Assembly (NCBI RefSeq): GCF_015645445.1
Contig: NZ_JADOGI010000038.1
Location: 1-62,465 of the forward strand
Length of the DNA stretch: 62,465 nucleotides
Reading direction: 5' to 3'
DNA from: Nonomuraea cypriaca
GTDB lineage: Bacteria; Actinomycetota; Actinomycetes; Streptosporangiales; Streptosporangiaceae
Shown piece after piece: positions 22,401-31,738 of the stretch (position 1 is the stretch's first letter; each line of letters starts with the position of its first letter). The notes under the pieces are model-generated. The model searched no databases and was not told the DNA's origin. It was given only the letters and a program-made list of their open reading frames with translations. The position numbers were made by a program, and so were the translations under genes.

Positions 22401-25400
22401 TCGAGCCGTACGACCTCCGCCACCGCCCGACGCCACACCTCGGGTCGCAGCTCACGACCTAGTGGCAGATGGAAGGCAAGGAAGTAGTGCGCCCTCTCCG
22501 GCTTCCGCGCCTGGTAGAGGTAGAGGTCGAGCTGCATCTCGGTGAGTGGCCCGACCGCGACGACGTGCTCGGGCGCCACGCCGAGCGCACGGGCGGCGGT
22601 ACCCGCCTCGGACTGCCGGGGTTGCACCGGCGGGCAGGCACCGGCGATGTCCGCGACCATCGCGCCGATCGCGCGCCGGTAGAGCTCGGCGACCCTGGTA
22701 GCCTCCTCCTCGGGCCAACGGTCGCCGTCGATCCAGATGTCGAGCGACAGCTCATCTGTCTTCGGATCGACCTCCGCGTTGAGCGAGAACGGAAACTCCG
22801 TCTGCACGTGGAACTCGTCGATGAGCAGCGGCACGCCCTCTTCCTCCAGCCGGTTGTACTCCACGTAGCGGAGGAAGTTGAAGGAGGTCTGGATCGGGGT
22901 GATGCCGATGTCCCGGACCATTTGCGCGTAGGGGTACAGCCGATGTTCCTGGGATTCGACGTCCGCCGCCGACACCTCGCGCACCAGATCGCGCCACGTC
23001 GGGTGACCCAGCTCGACGCGCAGTGGCACGGTGTTGAGGAACAGTCCCAGCAGCTCGGTCGCTGAGGCATCGCGCGGTCTGCCGTTGGTGACCAGTCCTG
23101 TGGTGACATCGACGCGCCCGAAGAACTGCCCCAACACCCAAAGGTGCGCCGCGAGCACGAGATGCTTGACCGAGGCCCCTTCCCGCGCGGAGACCTCGCG
23201 CAGGCCGCGAGAGGCCTCCGAGTCGAAGTGGACCACGCGGCGGTGATACCACTGCGGACCGTCGTCGGTGCTCGGCAACAACGGCCTGTAGCCACACAGC
23301 CGCTCCAGCCACCACTGACGCTCCGCGGGCTCGGCGATCGCGGCGCGTTCTCGCGCCACGTACTCGGCGAACCTGACCGGCTCGACGACCGGGGCGGCAG
23401 CGGTGCCGTGCCGCAGCAGATCCGCGTAGCGGCGCAGGAGCTCGCTGAGCAGCATGGTGAAGCTGTACCCATCGAGAATCGCGTGGTGAAAGCCGACCGC
23501 CAGACGGAACGAGGCCCTATCGACGGCGAACGCCGCCACCCGCACCAGCGGCGCGATCTGCCAGGACATCGGTCGGGCTTTGGCACCATCGACCCACTGC
23601 TTCACCGCGCGGTCCTGCATCGCTGAGTCGAAGCCCAGCAGGTCGATGATCTGCACCCGGGTCTCGGCATGTGCGTGCACCAGACCTAGCGGCTCCGCAT
23701 AGGACTCGATGTCGAAGCTGGTGCGCAGGGTGGGATGGGCCACGAAGAGGTCGGCGAGCGCGCGATCCAGCAGCTCCGGAACAAGCGGCAGGCCGCATGC
23801 GGTGAGCATGATGTCGTGGTAGCGGCCCGCGGTCGCGCCCAGCATGCTCTCGATGAGCATGCCCTGTTGCAGCATCGTCATCGGATAGGCGTCGATGATG
23901 TTTGCGCCCAGCCGTGCTCGATCCACATCAGACACCAAGGCGAACGGGGGTAGTTCGCGCTCCGCACCCGCCTGGTCGGGGGCACCCTCCTGCTCAGCCA
24001 TGGCTGCGGCGAGCGTGCGAATCGTCTGATGCCGGAAGATCTTCTCCAGTGTCGCCGTGTGCCCACGCTCCTCGACGGCCACCGAAATCTGGATGCTGTT
24101 GAGCGAGTCACCGCCGCTGACGAAGAAGTTCTGGTCGATGCCCAGCTCGTACGGGTCGAGGCCGAGCACCTCGGACCACACCTCGACCAGCATGCGCTCC
24201 AGCGGGGTGGTGGCCGCACACGGTGCCGGACCGGTGTCCTGCCTGTCGGGATCGGGCAGCGCGCGGCGGTCCAGCTTGCCGTTGGGTGATATGGGCAGGC
24301 GTGCCATCACGATGAACTGCGCTGGTGTCATGTGAGCGGGCAACCGTCCGGCCACGAACTCCCTCAAGGAATGGACACCTTCGAGAGCGGGCTCGACGTA
24401 GGCGACCAGGCGGCGTCCGCCCTGTGCGGAGTCGTGCGCCACCACTGCAGCGCCCTCGGCACCCGGGAACTCCCTTATCACCGCCTCGATCTCGGCGGGC
24501 TCGATCCGGAAGCCGCGCACCTTCACCTGGTGATCGATCCGCCCCAGGTAGTGCAGACCGCCGTCCGGATCACGCCGCGCCAGATCACCACTGCGATAGA
24601 CGGTTCCGCCACGCAGGAAGCGCTCGGCGGTGAACTTGGGTCGGCCGAGATAGCCCCACGCGACGCCGGCGCCCCCGACCCATATCTCGCCGGGTTCGCC
24701 GTCGGGCACCGGCTCGCCACACTCATCGACGAGGTGCACCTCGAGGTGCGGCAGCGGGACGCCGATCGGGGTGCCGTCCCCGCCCGGGTTCAGTACCTCG
24801 TCGGTGAGCTCGCAAAAGGTCACGTGGACCGTGGCCTCGGTGATGCCGTACATATTGATCATCCGGACGTGGGGCCCGCGGTTCAGCCGCCAGAACCGCT
24901 GCACCGAGGCCGGGTCCAAGGCCTCGCCGCCGAAGATGACCGCGCGTAGCGCGAGCACCGGGCAGCTCAACCGATCGAAGGCGGCCACCAGATGCCGGAA
25001 CACCGAGGGCACCTGGTTGAGCACGGTCACCCGCTCGTCGCGGAGCAGCCCCACGAAGTCCTCCAGCGACTTCGTGTGTCTGCTGTGGACGATCACCAGG
25101 CGCCCGCCATAGAGCAGCGCGCCCCACATTTCCCACACCGAGAAGTCGAAGCTCACCGAGTGGAACAGCGTCCACACATCGGACTCCGTGATGCCGGCCA
25201 CTGGTGCCGTCGCGTCCATCAGGGCGATGACGTTCGCATGGCTGACTAGCACGCCCTTGGGCGCACCAGTCGAACCCGAGGTGTAGATGACGTAGGCGCA
25301 GTCCTTGTGCCGGGTGCCGCCGGACCGTACCGTGTCGTGCCCCGGGCCGCCGGGCCCATCGATGAGGACACGGTGCTCGACGCCCAGCTTCGCGGCGTGC

Positions 25401-25732
25401 GCGGTGTCGGTTACCACCGTGACCGCCGAACTGTCGGCGAGCAGGAACTCCAGTCGCTGCTCGGGATAGTCCGGGTCGAGCGGCACATAGGCCGCGCCCG
25501 CCTTGAGGATCGCGATGATCGACACCATCAGCTCGGCGGACCGGGCGAGGCACGTGGCCACCAGGTCACCCGGGCGCACCCCGGCCGCGCGCAGCCTCGA
25601 CGCCAACGCCTCGGCGCGCGCGTCGAGGTCCGCATAGGACAGTCGCCGGGCGCCATCGGTCAACGCGATCCGGTGCGGATCGGCGGCCACCCTGGCCTCG
25701 AAACGACCATGAAGCGTGGCTGTCATCGTCAC
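19439..25732 (-). CDS. NRPS, A(Thr)-T-C-C-A(Ser)-T with tandem condensation domains
   Basis: 2097 residues from GTG 25732, which overlaps the PKS stop (GTGA) behind a GGAGGG; ATG 25726 is an alternative. A1 (about 1-505) has SFDFSVWE and a code of roughly DFWNIGMVHK, a match to threonine. T1 has FFVSGGDSLN (about 540). Two condensation domains follow back to back. The first (about 620-1030) has HHAILDG near 745. The second (about 1060-1480) has HHIALDR near 1180, with the final Gly replaced. A2 (about 1500-1960) has SFDVSVWE and a code of roughly DVWHVSLVDK, matching serine. T2 has FFDLGGDSLL (about 2008). The second C-like domain could be a catalytic replacement, a modifying domain or an interface. 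No epimerase or thioesterase is present. Confidence 0.92.
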   Translation of the reverse strand: MTMTATLHGRFEARVAADPHRIALTDGARRLSYADLDARAEALASRLRAAGVRPGDLVATCLARSAELMVSIIAILKAGAAYVPLDPDYPEQRLEFLLADSSAVTVVTDTAHAAKLGVEHRVLIDGPGGPGHDTVRSGGTRHKDCAYVIYTSGSTGAPKGVLVSHANVIALMDATAPVAGITESDVWTLFHSVSFDFSVWEMWGALLYGGRLVIVHSRHTKSLEDFVGLLRDERVTVLNQVPSVFRHLVAAFDRLSCPVLALRAVIFGGEALDPASVQRFWRLNRGPHVRMINMYGITEATVHVTFCELTDEVLNPGGDGTPIGVPLPHLEVHLVDECGEPVPDGEPGEIWVGGAGVAWGYLGRPKFTAERFLRGGTVYRSGDLARRDPDGGLHYLGRIDHQVKVRGFRIEPAEIEAVIREFPGAEGAAVVAHDSAQGGRRLVAYVEPALEGVHSLREFVAGRLPAHMTPAQFIVMARLPISPNGKLDRRALPDPDRQDTGPAPCAATTPLERMLVEVWSEVLGLDPYELGIDQNFFVSGGDSLNSIQISVAVEERGHTATLEKIFRHQTIRTLAAAMAEQEGAPDQAGAERELPPFALVSDVDRARLGANIIDAYPMTMLQQGMLIESMLGATAGRYHDIMLTACGLPLVPELLDRALADLFVAHPTLRTSFDIESYAEPLGLVHAHAETRVQIIDLLGFDSAMQDRAVKQWVDGAKARPMSWQIAPLVRVAAFAVDRASFRLAVGFHHAILDGYSFTMLLSELLRRYADLLRHGTAAAPVVEPVRFAEYVARERAAIAEPAERQWWLERLCGYRPLLPSTDDGPQWYHRRVVHFDSEASRGLREVSAREGASVKHLVLAAHLWVLGQFFGRVDVTTGLVTNGRPRDASATELLGLFLNTVPLRVELGHPTWRDLVREVSAADVESQEHRLYPYAQMVRDIGITPIQTSFNFLRYVEYNRLEEEGVPLLIDEFHVQTEFPFSLNAEVDPKTDELSLDIWIDGDRWPEEEATRVAELYRRAIGAMVADIAGACPPVQPRQSEAGTAARALGVAPEHVVAVGPLTEMQLDLYLYQARKPERAHYFLAFHLPLGRELRPEVWRRAVAEVVRLEEGLRTRLWETADGTTHWCVLACEAVLEEISADDLEKLIDAVREPFPLLGSPLVRHYLARDPDGEYHAVLATHHIALDRISGVVVLRSILDAYHSILEGRLVEGPGASFRDFVASPDARMDAPDSVDYWRRQAEVASPLMMPRPAVGAAGRVVDRAVLSTADVERLRTWCAEHSVRLPKLILAAYLATLWRVGEPDGPFVVDHVVAGRPAGHRDTVGCFYRVAPFVVDLAADRDRASWVMEVERERSSHARLSVRAQRAIFPAQSPRFVYNAYTSGTIGGSRMRLVNDEPLDEAHLVVEEVDGELDLSFRYREDQLAGFALPTLVARVALALIEPGTVGSIPLVSEEERGELLRLADGGPILHRDGALLHDLIRAQAGRTPHAEAVRIGDTALSYQELMGGADRLAARLVELGVGPDDRVAVALPRSLELMVSLLAVLRAGAGYVPLDTGYPEARLSYMLADSGASVVLADASSDLPLPAGVVRCGPTEVGAALLPELADPTLLAYMIYTSGSTGRPKGAMNQHGAVVNRLEWMRNALDVTDVDVVLQKTPNSFDVSVWEFFLPLLTGARLVFAAPGRHGDPFYLADLIESVGITMVHFVPSMLRVFLDAMEPGRCVGLRCVVSSGEALPPQLRDRFRRLLPGVRLVNLYGPTEAAVDVTVHYCADEPLATVPIGRPIAGTRTYLLDRDLRLVPRGAVGELCLGGIQVGRGYGGRPDLTADRFVPDEFVGGGRLYRTGDRARWLPNGELEYLGRNDDQVKLRGFRIETDEVTAALRELAEIADATVLLTESAGGRPMLVAYLVPAPGATVDWPSVGRALRLCLPEHSVPTGHVVLDAMPLTPNGKVNRAALRAMDPVRAHETHAEGAPCSSTEERLVQVWRDVLHLDALGVEDNFFDLGGDSLLLLRTLGRVRAVAEAGTELSVVDLFSHPTIRTLAAYLDRLNTSERATTGTRRGGRTAREGRLSEQRERRLAGRRLADRPSDSTS

Positions 25733-28700
25733 GCGGACTCGCCCTCCCACTCCGGCTGCGCGCGATAGCGCTCGCGGGCCACCCTGCGGATGGCGCCGCT
25801 GGTCTGGTTCTTTGTCGACTTCGCGATCAGCTCGGCCAGATCGGCGATGGTCGGCTTGCTCAACACGGCGCGCAGCGTGACGCGGACCTTGAACTCCTCC
25901 TGGATACGGCCCGCCAACTGGGTCGCGATCAGGGAGTGTCCGCCTAGGTCGAAGAAGTTGTCGTTCAGCCCGATCTCGGCGATGCCCAGCAGGTCCTGCC
26001 AGATCGTGGCGATCTGCTTCTCGTCCTCGGTGCCCGGCCGCACGTAGGCGGTGTGCAGGTGGGGTCGGCCGTGCAGCACCGCGGTCGTCTGCTGCTCCGC
26101 CGCCATCGACAGACGCGACACGTGCCGCGCCCACTGATCTACCCGCGCCTCGACATCGCCGGTGGTCACGACGATCTGCACGGGCAGCGACGAGCACATG
26201 ATGCGATCGATCACGTCACGGGCCTGCGCGTCGTCGATGAGCAGATCGTGGAGGGTGGCGCCGGTGCGGACCTCCTCGGCGTCCTCGCCGTAGGCGAAGC
26301 CCTCCCAGTTGATCGCGGTCCAGGCGGTCTGGCTGTGCCGCCGCTGCCGGTGGGCGAACGTGTCCATGAAGCAGTTGGCGGACGCGTAGGCTCCGTAGCC
26401 GATGCCACCAAGCACCGAGGAGATCGACGAGTTCAGCACCACGAAGTCCAGCGGCTTGTCGGCCAGCACCCGGGCCATCACTGGCAACCCATCCAGCTTG
26501 CTGCGGAAGTGCCTTTCTGTCGACACGTCATCGGCCTGATCGAGCGGCAGCTCGGCGCCCTGGCCGACGACGCTCGCCGAGTGGAAGACTCCTGCCAGTG
26601 GGCCGAGCTCCCGCTCCACCTCGGCGACCGCGCGGGTGAAGGCCTCCTCATCGGCCACATCGGCCTGCGCCACCAGCACCCGACTGCCCCTGGCCTGTAT
26701 GCCCAGCAGGATGTCGAGATCCCAGGCCAGTTCCTGGGAGGTGCTCGGATCGGCGGCGAGCCGCTCCCACTGGTCGCGGGGCGGCATGGCGGAACGGCGG
26801 ACGATGCCGATGTGCGCACCCGCCGTGTCGACGAGGTAGTTCGCGATCACCGAGCCCACCGTGCCGAGGCCGCCGACGATGAGATAGACACCGCCCCGGC
26901 GCAGGTTCGCCGACGTCTCGGTGGTCTCCAGGCGGGCACGTTCATAGGTTTGCACCCAACGGGCGTCGTGCCGATAAGCGACGGTCGGCTCGATCGAGGA
27001 GCATACGGCCTCAGCCCCGATTTGTGCCGCCACCCGCGTCGTCTCCGCCTCCGAGGCGGGAGCACTGACATCAATCGTGCGGCAGCTCACGTGCGGAAAC
27101 TCCTGCGGTAGCACGCGGCACAGCCCACCGACGGTGGCGTGCAGCGGTCGCAGCTCGGCCTCGCCGGCCACGGACACGCCGTGCGCGGTGACCGCGATGA
27201 TCTCGACAGGGCTCAGCACCGCGCCCCACAGAGCCTGAGCGAGATACTGCAGGCTGTAGTAGGGCCTGCGGCCCGGTCCCTCATCCCACACACAGTGCAC
27301 CACGCGTGCGGGCTCCGGGATCAACTCCACCAGCCGGCTGTAGTCGTCGCGGCTGTCCAGATCGATCCCCAATGGACCGCCCGCCGCCACGAGTCGCACG
27401 TCGTGCCCCGCAGCGACCAGCGTCGCGGCGACCCGCTCGCCCACCGGATTGTCGGTCAGCACCAACCACACGCCGCTCCGTTCGGCGGGCACGGGGGGCT
27501 CCTCTCGGCGCCACGACGGCAGGGCGAACCAGTCGGCCGGGTCCTGCCGACGCGCCACCTTCCCGCCCGACACCACCGCCGACTCGATCGATGCCGGCGA
27601 GCTCACCGCGTCCAACCAGTACCGTCCACGTTGGAACGGATACGTCGGCAGGATCACCCGCCGCGCCGGCCCGGCCACCCCGGCCCAGTGGGGCTGGACA
27701 CCGCACAGCCACAGCCTGCCGAGCGCGCGCAGCAGGGTCTCCTCATCGCCCGAGTCGTCCAGCCTGCCTGGCATGGTGTGCAACGTGGTCGCCGCCTCGA
27801 CGGAGGCCCGCCTGGGGTGCTGCACGGCCAAGGTTCCCAGGCCACGGCCCGGTCCCAGCTCGACGACGACCGGAAGACTCAGGCTCCAGACCTGCTCCAG
27901 ACAGTCGGCGAACTGCACCGGCCGATAGGTGTGCCGTGCCCAGTAGCCCGGATCGCGAGCCTCGTCGTCAGTGAGCCACCGACCGGTCACATTGGACAGC
28001 AACGGGATCCGCGGCGGTCGCAGCTCGATGCCGCTCGCCAACTCGGTCAGCGCGGGGTCCAGCGCACGCATCATGTCGGTGTGAAAAGCGTGCTCACCGG
28101 GGAGCATTCGGTGAGCGATGCCGTCCGCCCGCAGCCGCGCAGCCACCGCCTCGACACCCGCTACGGTCCCGCCGAGCACGCAGAGCTTCGGCCCGTCGAT
28201 CGCCGACAGCGACACACCCGGCTCGGTCAGGTAACCGCGCACGCTCTCCTCGTCGAGCAGCACGGCCAGCAGCCTGCCCGGAGGCACGCTTTCGATCAGC
28301 TTTGCCCGGGCCGCCACCAACCGCACCGTGTCGGGCAGGTCGAAGACGCCCGCCAGACACGCCGCGGCGTACTCACCGATGCTGTAGCCGAGCAGCGCTG
28401 ACGGCTTCACGCCACACTCGAACAGCGTCTGACCCAGGCTGTACCCGATGGTGAACATCAGCGGCTGGGTGATCACCGTCTGGCGCAGCGCCGGGTTGCC
28501 CACCGACGGTTCGTCGTCGATGATCCGGGTGCTCGGTCGCGGCGCCTCGCCCTCGCAGGGAACCATCATCTGCCGCAGGTCGAATCCGATCAGCGGCTCG
28601 AAGAGCTTGGCGCACTGGTCGAAGGCGTCGCGGAAGGCGGGCCGCTCGCGGTAGAGCCCGGCGGCCATCCCCTCGAACTGGTCGCCGACGCCGGAGAGCA

Positions 28701-30282
28701 GGAACACCACCGAGGGCTTGGTCTTGGCCGTCGTACCGTCGTGCACCGCCGCCGAGGCCGGGTCGCGCAGCAGGCGGATGGCCTCGGCGCGGTCCCCGAC
28801 GACCATGGCCCGGCGCAGCGGCAGCTCGGGGCGTCCCATGTGGAGGGTCCACGCGGCATCGGTGAGCGCGACCTCGGGATGCGACTCGAGATGGTCGGCC
28901 AGCATGTGCGCCATCTGGTCGAGCGCGGCGGTCGAGCGGGCCGAGAGTTTCAGCAGTGTCGGACGGTCCGTGTCGGACGATGGTGATGCCGGAGTGGTGG
29001 CCTGCTCCAGCACGACATGGGCGTTGGTGCCGCCCATGCCGAACGAGCTGACCCCAGCCCGACGCGGACCGTCACCGACCTGCCAGGACTGGCGCTCGGC
29101 GGGGACGAAGAACGGCCCCGCCGCGAAGTCGATCTCCGGATTGGGCGAGCGAAAGTTCACGGTGGCCGGGACCACGCTGTGCTGCACGGCCAGCGCCGTC
29201 TTGATCAGACCGACCGCGCCGGCCGCCGTGTCGAGGTGGCCGATGGCCGCCTTGGTCGAGCCCAGTGCGCAGCGGTGACCGGGGGTTCGGCCGAAGACAT
29301 CGTTGAGCGCCGCCATCTCGATCGAGTCACCGAGTCGGGTGGCCGCGCCATGCGCCTCGACGAAGCCGACCGTCTCCGGGTCGACCTCGGCCGCGCCCAA
29401 CGCCATCTCGATGACCTCCCGCTGGGCACGCCTGCTGGGGGCCGAATAGCCCACCTTGTGCGCGCCGTCGTTGTTCACCGCCGAGCCCCGGATCACGGCG
29501 TGGATGACGTCGCCGTCATCCTCGGCATCGGCGAGCCGCTTGAGCGCCACCACACCGGCACCGCTGCCCGGCACCACACCGGTCGCCTCGGCGTCGAAGG
29601 CTCGGCAATGCCCGTCGGCGGCGAGGATGCCGCCCACTGGGGCCAGGTAGCCGACTCCGTATGCGTGGATCGAGGCGCCGCCCGCCAGCGCCAGGTCACA
29701 CTCGCCCGCCAGCAGCGCCTGGGCCGCCAGGTGAACGGCGACCAGCGAGCTAGAGCACGCCGTCTGCACGGTCATCGCGGGACCATGCAGATTGAGCTTG
29801 TACGACACGCGGCTGGCCAGATAGTCCTTGTCGCCGGATATCATCACCTGGAGATCCGGCACGTTGTCGAGCAGGTGCCGGTTGGACGCCACGTTGTTGA
29901 GCAGGTAGGAGCTGAACCCCACGCTGCCGTAAACGCCCACCAGGCCGTCGTAGTGCGGTGAGTCGTAGCCCGCGCGCTGCAACGCCTCGGTGGCGCACTC
30001 GAGGAACAGGCGGTGCTGCGGGTCGAGCAGTTCGGCCTCGCGGGGGCCGTAGCCGAAGTAGTCCGCGTCGAAGCGGTCGAGGTCGGTGAGGATGCCGCCG
30101 CGCCGCACATAGCGGGGGTCGGCGAGGGTCACGGCATCGACTCCGGCCGCGATCAACCTGTCGTCGTCGATCGTCGCGACGGTCTCGACACCCGCCTCGA
30201 CGTTGTGCCAGAACTCCTCGATCGAGTTCGCACCCGGTACCCGGCAGGCCATCCCCACGATGGCCACGTGGTCGCCGGTCAT
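25729..30282 (-). CDS. type I PKS module, KS-AT-KR-T
   Basis: 1517 residues. The KS has TACSSSL (about 175), EAHGAAT for the usual HGTGT, and GHLD. The AT has GYSIGEY (about 632), with Tyr where most ATs have His before the catalytic Ser, and HAFH (about 731), which predicts malonyl. The KR has GGLGTVG (about 1137), a Ser in NSSISSVLGG and the Tyr in GAYASAN, so it looks active. The carrier has FFDLGGHSLIAT (about 1445), followed by a basic tail (AIRRVARERYRAQ) that may be a docking segment. It starts in ATGA overlap with the small protein upstream and ends in GTGA overlap with the NRPS. It should add a beta-hydroxy two-carbon unit. Confidence 0.93.
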   Translation of the reverse strand: MTGDHVAIVGMACRVPGANSIEEFWHNVEAGVETVATIDDDRLIAAGVDAVTLADPRYVRRGGILTDLDRFDADYFGYGPREAELLDPQHRLFLECATEALQRAGYDSPHYDGLVGVYGSVGFSSYLLNNVASNRHLLDNVPDLQVMISGDKDYLASRVSYKLNLHGPAMTVQTACSSSLVAVHLAAQALLAGECDLALAGGASIHAYGVGYLAPVGGILAADGHCRAFDAEATGVVPGSGAGVVALKRLADAEDDGDVIHAVIRGSAVNNDGAHKVGYSAPSRRAQREVIEMALGAAEVDPETVGFVEAHGAATRLGDSIEMAALNDVFGRTPGHRCALGSTKAAIGHLDTAAGAVGLIKTALAVQHSVVPATVNFRSPNPEIDFAAGPFFVPAERQSWQVGDGPRRAGVSSFGMGGTNAHVVLEQATTPASPSSDTDRPTLLKLSARSTAALDQMAHMLADHLESHPEVALTDAAWTLHMGRPELPLRRAMVVGDRAEAIRLLRDPASAAVHDGTTAKTKPSVVFLLSGVGDQFEGMAAGLYRERPAFRDAFDQCAKLFEPLIGFDLRQMMVPCEGEAPRPSTRIIDDEPSVGNPALRQTVITQPLMFTIGYSLGQTLFECGVKPSALLGYSIGEYAAACLAGVFDLPDTVRLVAARAKLIESVPPGRLLAVLLDEESVRGYLTEPGVSLSAIDGPKLCVLGGTVAGVEAVAARLRADGIAHRMLPGEHAFHTDMMRALDPALTELASGIELRPPRIPLLSNVTGRWLTDDEARDPGYWARHTYRPVQFADCLEQVWSLSLPVVVELGPGRGLGTLAVQHPRRASVEAATTLHTMPGRLDDSGDEETLLRALGRLWLCGVQPHWAGVAGPARRVILPTYPFQRGRYWLDAVSSPASIESAVVSGGKVARRQDPADWFALPSWRREEPPVPAERSGVWLVLTDNPVGERVAATLVAAGHDVRLVAAGGPLGIDLDSRDDYSRLVELIPEPARVVHCVWDEGPGRRPYYSLQYLAQALWGAVLSPVEIIAVTAHGVSVAGEAELRPLHATVGGLCRVLPQEFPHVSCRTIDVSAPASEAETTRVAAQIGAEAVCSSIEPTVAYRHDARWVQTYERARLETTETSANLRRGGVYLIVGGLGTVGSVIANYLVDTAGAHIGIVRRSAMPPRDQWERLAADPSTSQELAWDLDILLGIQARGSRVLVAQADVADEEAFTRAVAEVERELGPLAGVFHSASVVGQGAELPLDQADDVSTERHFRSKLDGLPVMARVLADKPLDFVVLNSSISSVLGGIGYGAYASANCFMDTFAHRQRRHSQTAWTAINWEGFAYGEDAEEVRTGATLHDLLIDDAQARDVIDRIMCSSLPVQIVVTTGDVEARVDQWARHVSRLSMAAEQQTTAVLHGRPHLHTAYVRPGTEDEKQIATIWQDLLGIAEIGLNDNFFDLGGHSLIATQLAGRIQEEFKVRVTLRAVLSKPTIADLAELIAKSTKNQTSGAIRRVARERYRAQPEWEGESA

Positions 30283-30515
30283 GAGCCGCTCTTCGGGTCG
30301 ACGCCGAGCCGCTGTGCGCAGAAATCGGCCCAGCCGGGTGCCGCCTCGGCGAGGACCACCGCCGCATCGTCGAAGGACTCGGTCAACACCCGCAGGTCAT
30401 CGCTGATGTAGAGAATGTCCCCGCCGACGTCCTGGCGCGCGATCTCGGCCCAGCCGGGGAAGGACTCCACATCGGATCGACGGCATGCTCGATAGTATCG
30501 ATTCATATCAGTCAC
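30279..30515 (-). CDS. small protein of unknown function at the head of the PKS operon
   Basis: 78 residues, acidic and Trp/Asp-containing (ESFPGWAEIARQDVGGD, ISDDLRVLTESFDDAAV, PGWADFCAQRLG). No membrane span, signal peptide or catalytic motif is seen. GTG 30515 follows a GAGGG by a few bases; ATG 30506 is an alternative start. The stop overlaps the PKS ATG (ATGA), so its translation is tied to the PKS, suggesting a stoichiometric partner such as a docking or chaperone protein. I do not recognise the family. Confidence 0.55.
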   Translation of the reverse strand: MTDMNRYYRACRRSDVESFPGWAEIARQDVGGDILYISDDLRVLTESFDDAAVVLAEAAPGWADFCAQRLGVDPKSGS

Positions 30516-30629
30516 CAGACCCTCACGACGAAGTCAACAGCTGCCAGACTCCCCGGTCTCACCATCGATCCGTCACGCCTGGGACATCGCCGCACGGGCT
30601 ATGCGGTGGCGTAGACCTCGTAGATTCGA

Positions 30630-30945
30630 CAATCACGTGGTCGGCATCTCGGACAACTCCCTCAAGAGCTCACGGACCTGCGGCTCGACCGGGTCCACGA
30701 TCAACCCCTTCGGCGCCTCTGATCCTTCGGCAGCTCCGGTGACGCCAACGCCTTGCGCACCGTGTTCCGCCCCATCCCCATCCGCCTCATGATCGCCTTC
30801 TCCCGACTGCGTCGGGGATACAACGAAGCGCTGCACGGCGCACAGTAGGCGTAGGCGGTTTGCCAGGGCGAGTGGTCGTGGGGCAGGTAGCGCCAGGGGA
30901 TGCCAGTGCGGTTGACGTAGAGGATGGTGCTCGCCACGCGCACGC
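30630..30945 (-). pseudogene. IS5-like and IS21 (IstA)-like transposase remnants
   Basis: From 30943 downwards the minus strand reads VASTILYVNRTGIPWRYLPH and PWQTAYAYCA, the N-terminal signature of an IS5-group transposase, then stops making sense. It is joined to REKAIMRRMGMGRNTVRKAL and, in a shifted frame, VDPVEPQVRELLREL, the helix-turn-helix region of IstA-type proteins. Neither has a catalytic domain. This is a pile of dead IS fragments in the gap before the regulator. Confidence 0.65.
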
Positions 30946-31738
30946 CGCGCCGCTGATGGAAGGGCCGACGGTGCCGAATATCCTCCCCCGGCCGCGACGG
31001 ACTGCACCGGACGCGAGAAGGTCCAGCGAGAATTGCGTCGCCACCTCAGTGAAACGCCCAGGCTCGGGGCAGAAACTCCTCCCGAGTGGTCCCATGAAGC
31101 TGGCCGGCAGCGTTGTTTGGCTGGTCGGACTTGGTCCGTGGGCGGCAGGGACACCTACCCTCTGGTCGCGAGGGGCAGTGCTGGAGCCTGGCGCGCCAAC
31201 CGACACAAGCACGGGGCACGGCTGATGACGGTCAGTGATCGCACAACTGCGATGAGCCCATATATCGGATCGATAGGGAATCTAAAGCTGCTCCCGTTAT
31301 TGTTTATGAAATCGGATAGCCAATCCCCGAAGGGATGCCCAGCATGTCCAAAAGCCCAAGTTGGACACTGCCTTCGTGGGAGCAGTGGCCGTCTTGTCGG
31401 CAGCTCCACCAGCACAGGTAGTCGTAGTCCCGACTTCTTCACCATCCGCTTCGACCACCGTATGCAATGTGCAGCATGAAGGCTGGTTCAGCGAGTGGTT
31501 CCGCCAATTCTTAGCTATATAAGGGGACGAACGAATGCGGCCTAGATCGCATATGCCGATATAGTGCCGCACCAAAGGAAGATCACCACGGATTCGCCCA
31601 ACACTTACCGGCCTGGGCATATCCGTGCAGATAACGGGAGGTCGTTTATGTGGTTTCCCACGGGGGCCATTAGGGGCGTCGGCCAAGACGTGGACGGTTC
31701 CATGGAAACGCCATCGTCTCGGGTATGGACGGTGAGCG
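30946..31738. promoter_or_regulatory. upstream region of the SARP regulator gene
   Basis: This stretch of about 790 bp has no convincing gene. It contains patches much richer in A+T than the rest (31250-31310 with CATATATCGGATCGATAGGG, and 31500-31560 with TTAGCTATATAAGGGG), which suits promoter DNA or foreign DNA. No exact -10/-35 pair was assigned. A frame near 31360-31510 encodes an Ala/Val-rich stretch but has no start codon. Confidence 0.35.

Noticed and set aside
25733..26197. N-terminal extension of the Thr/Ser NRPS into the PKS gene
   Set aside because: It lies out of frame within the PKS carrier domain. The GTGA overlap at 25732 is the natural start.
31360..31510. Plus-strand frame with an Ala/Val-rich hydrophobic stretch ending in FSEWFRQFLAI
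   Set aside because: No ATG or GTG with a ribosome-binding site is placed before it, and it is short with no similarity.
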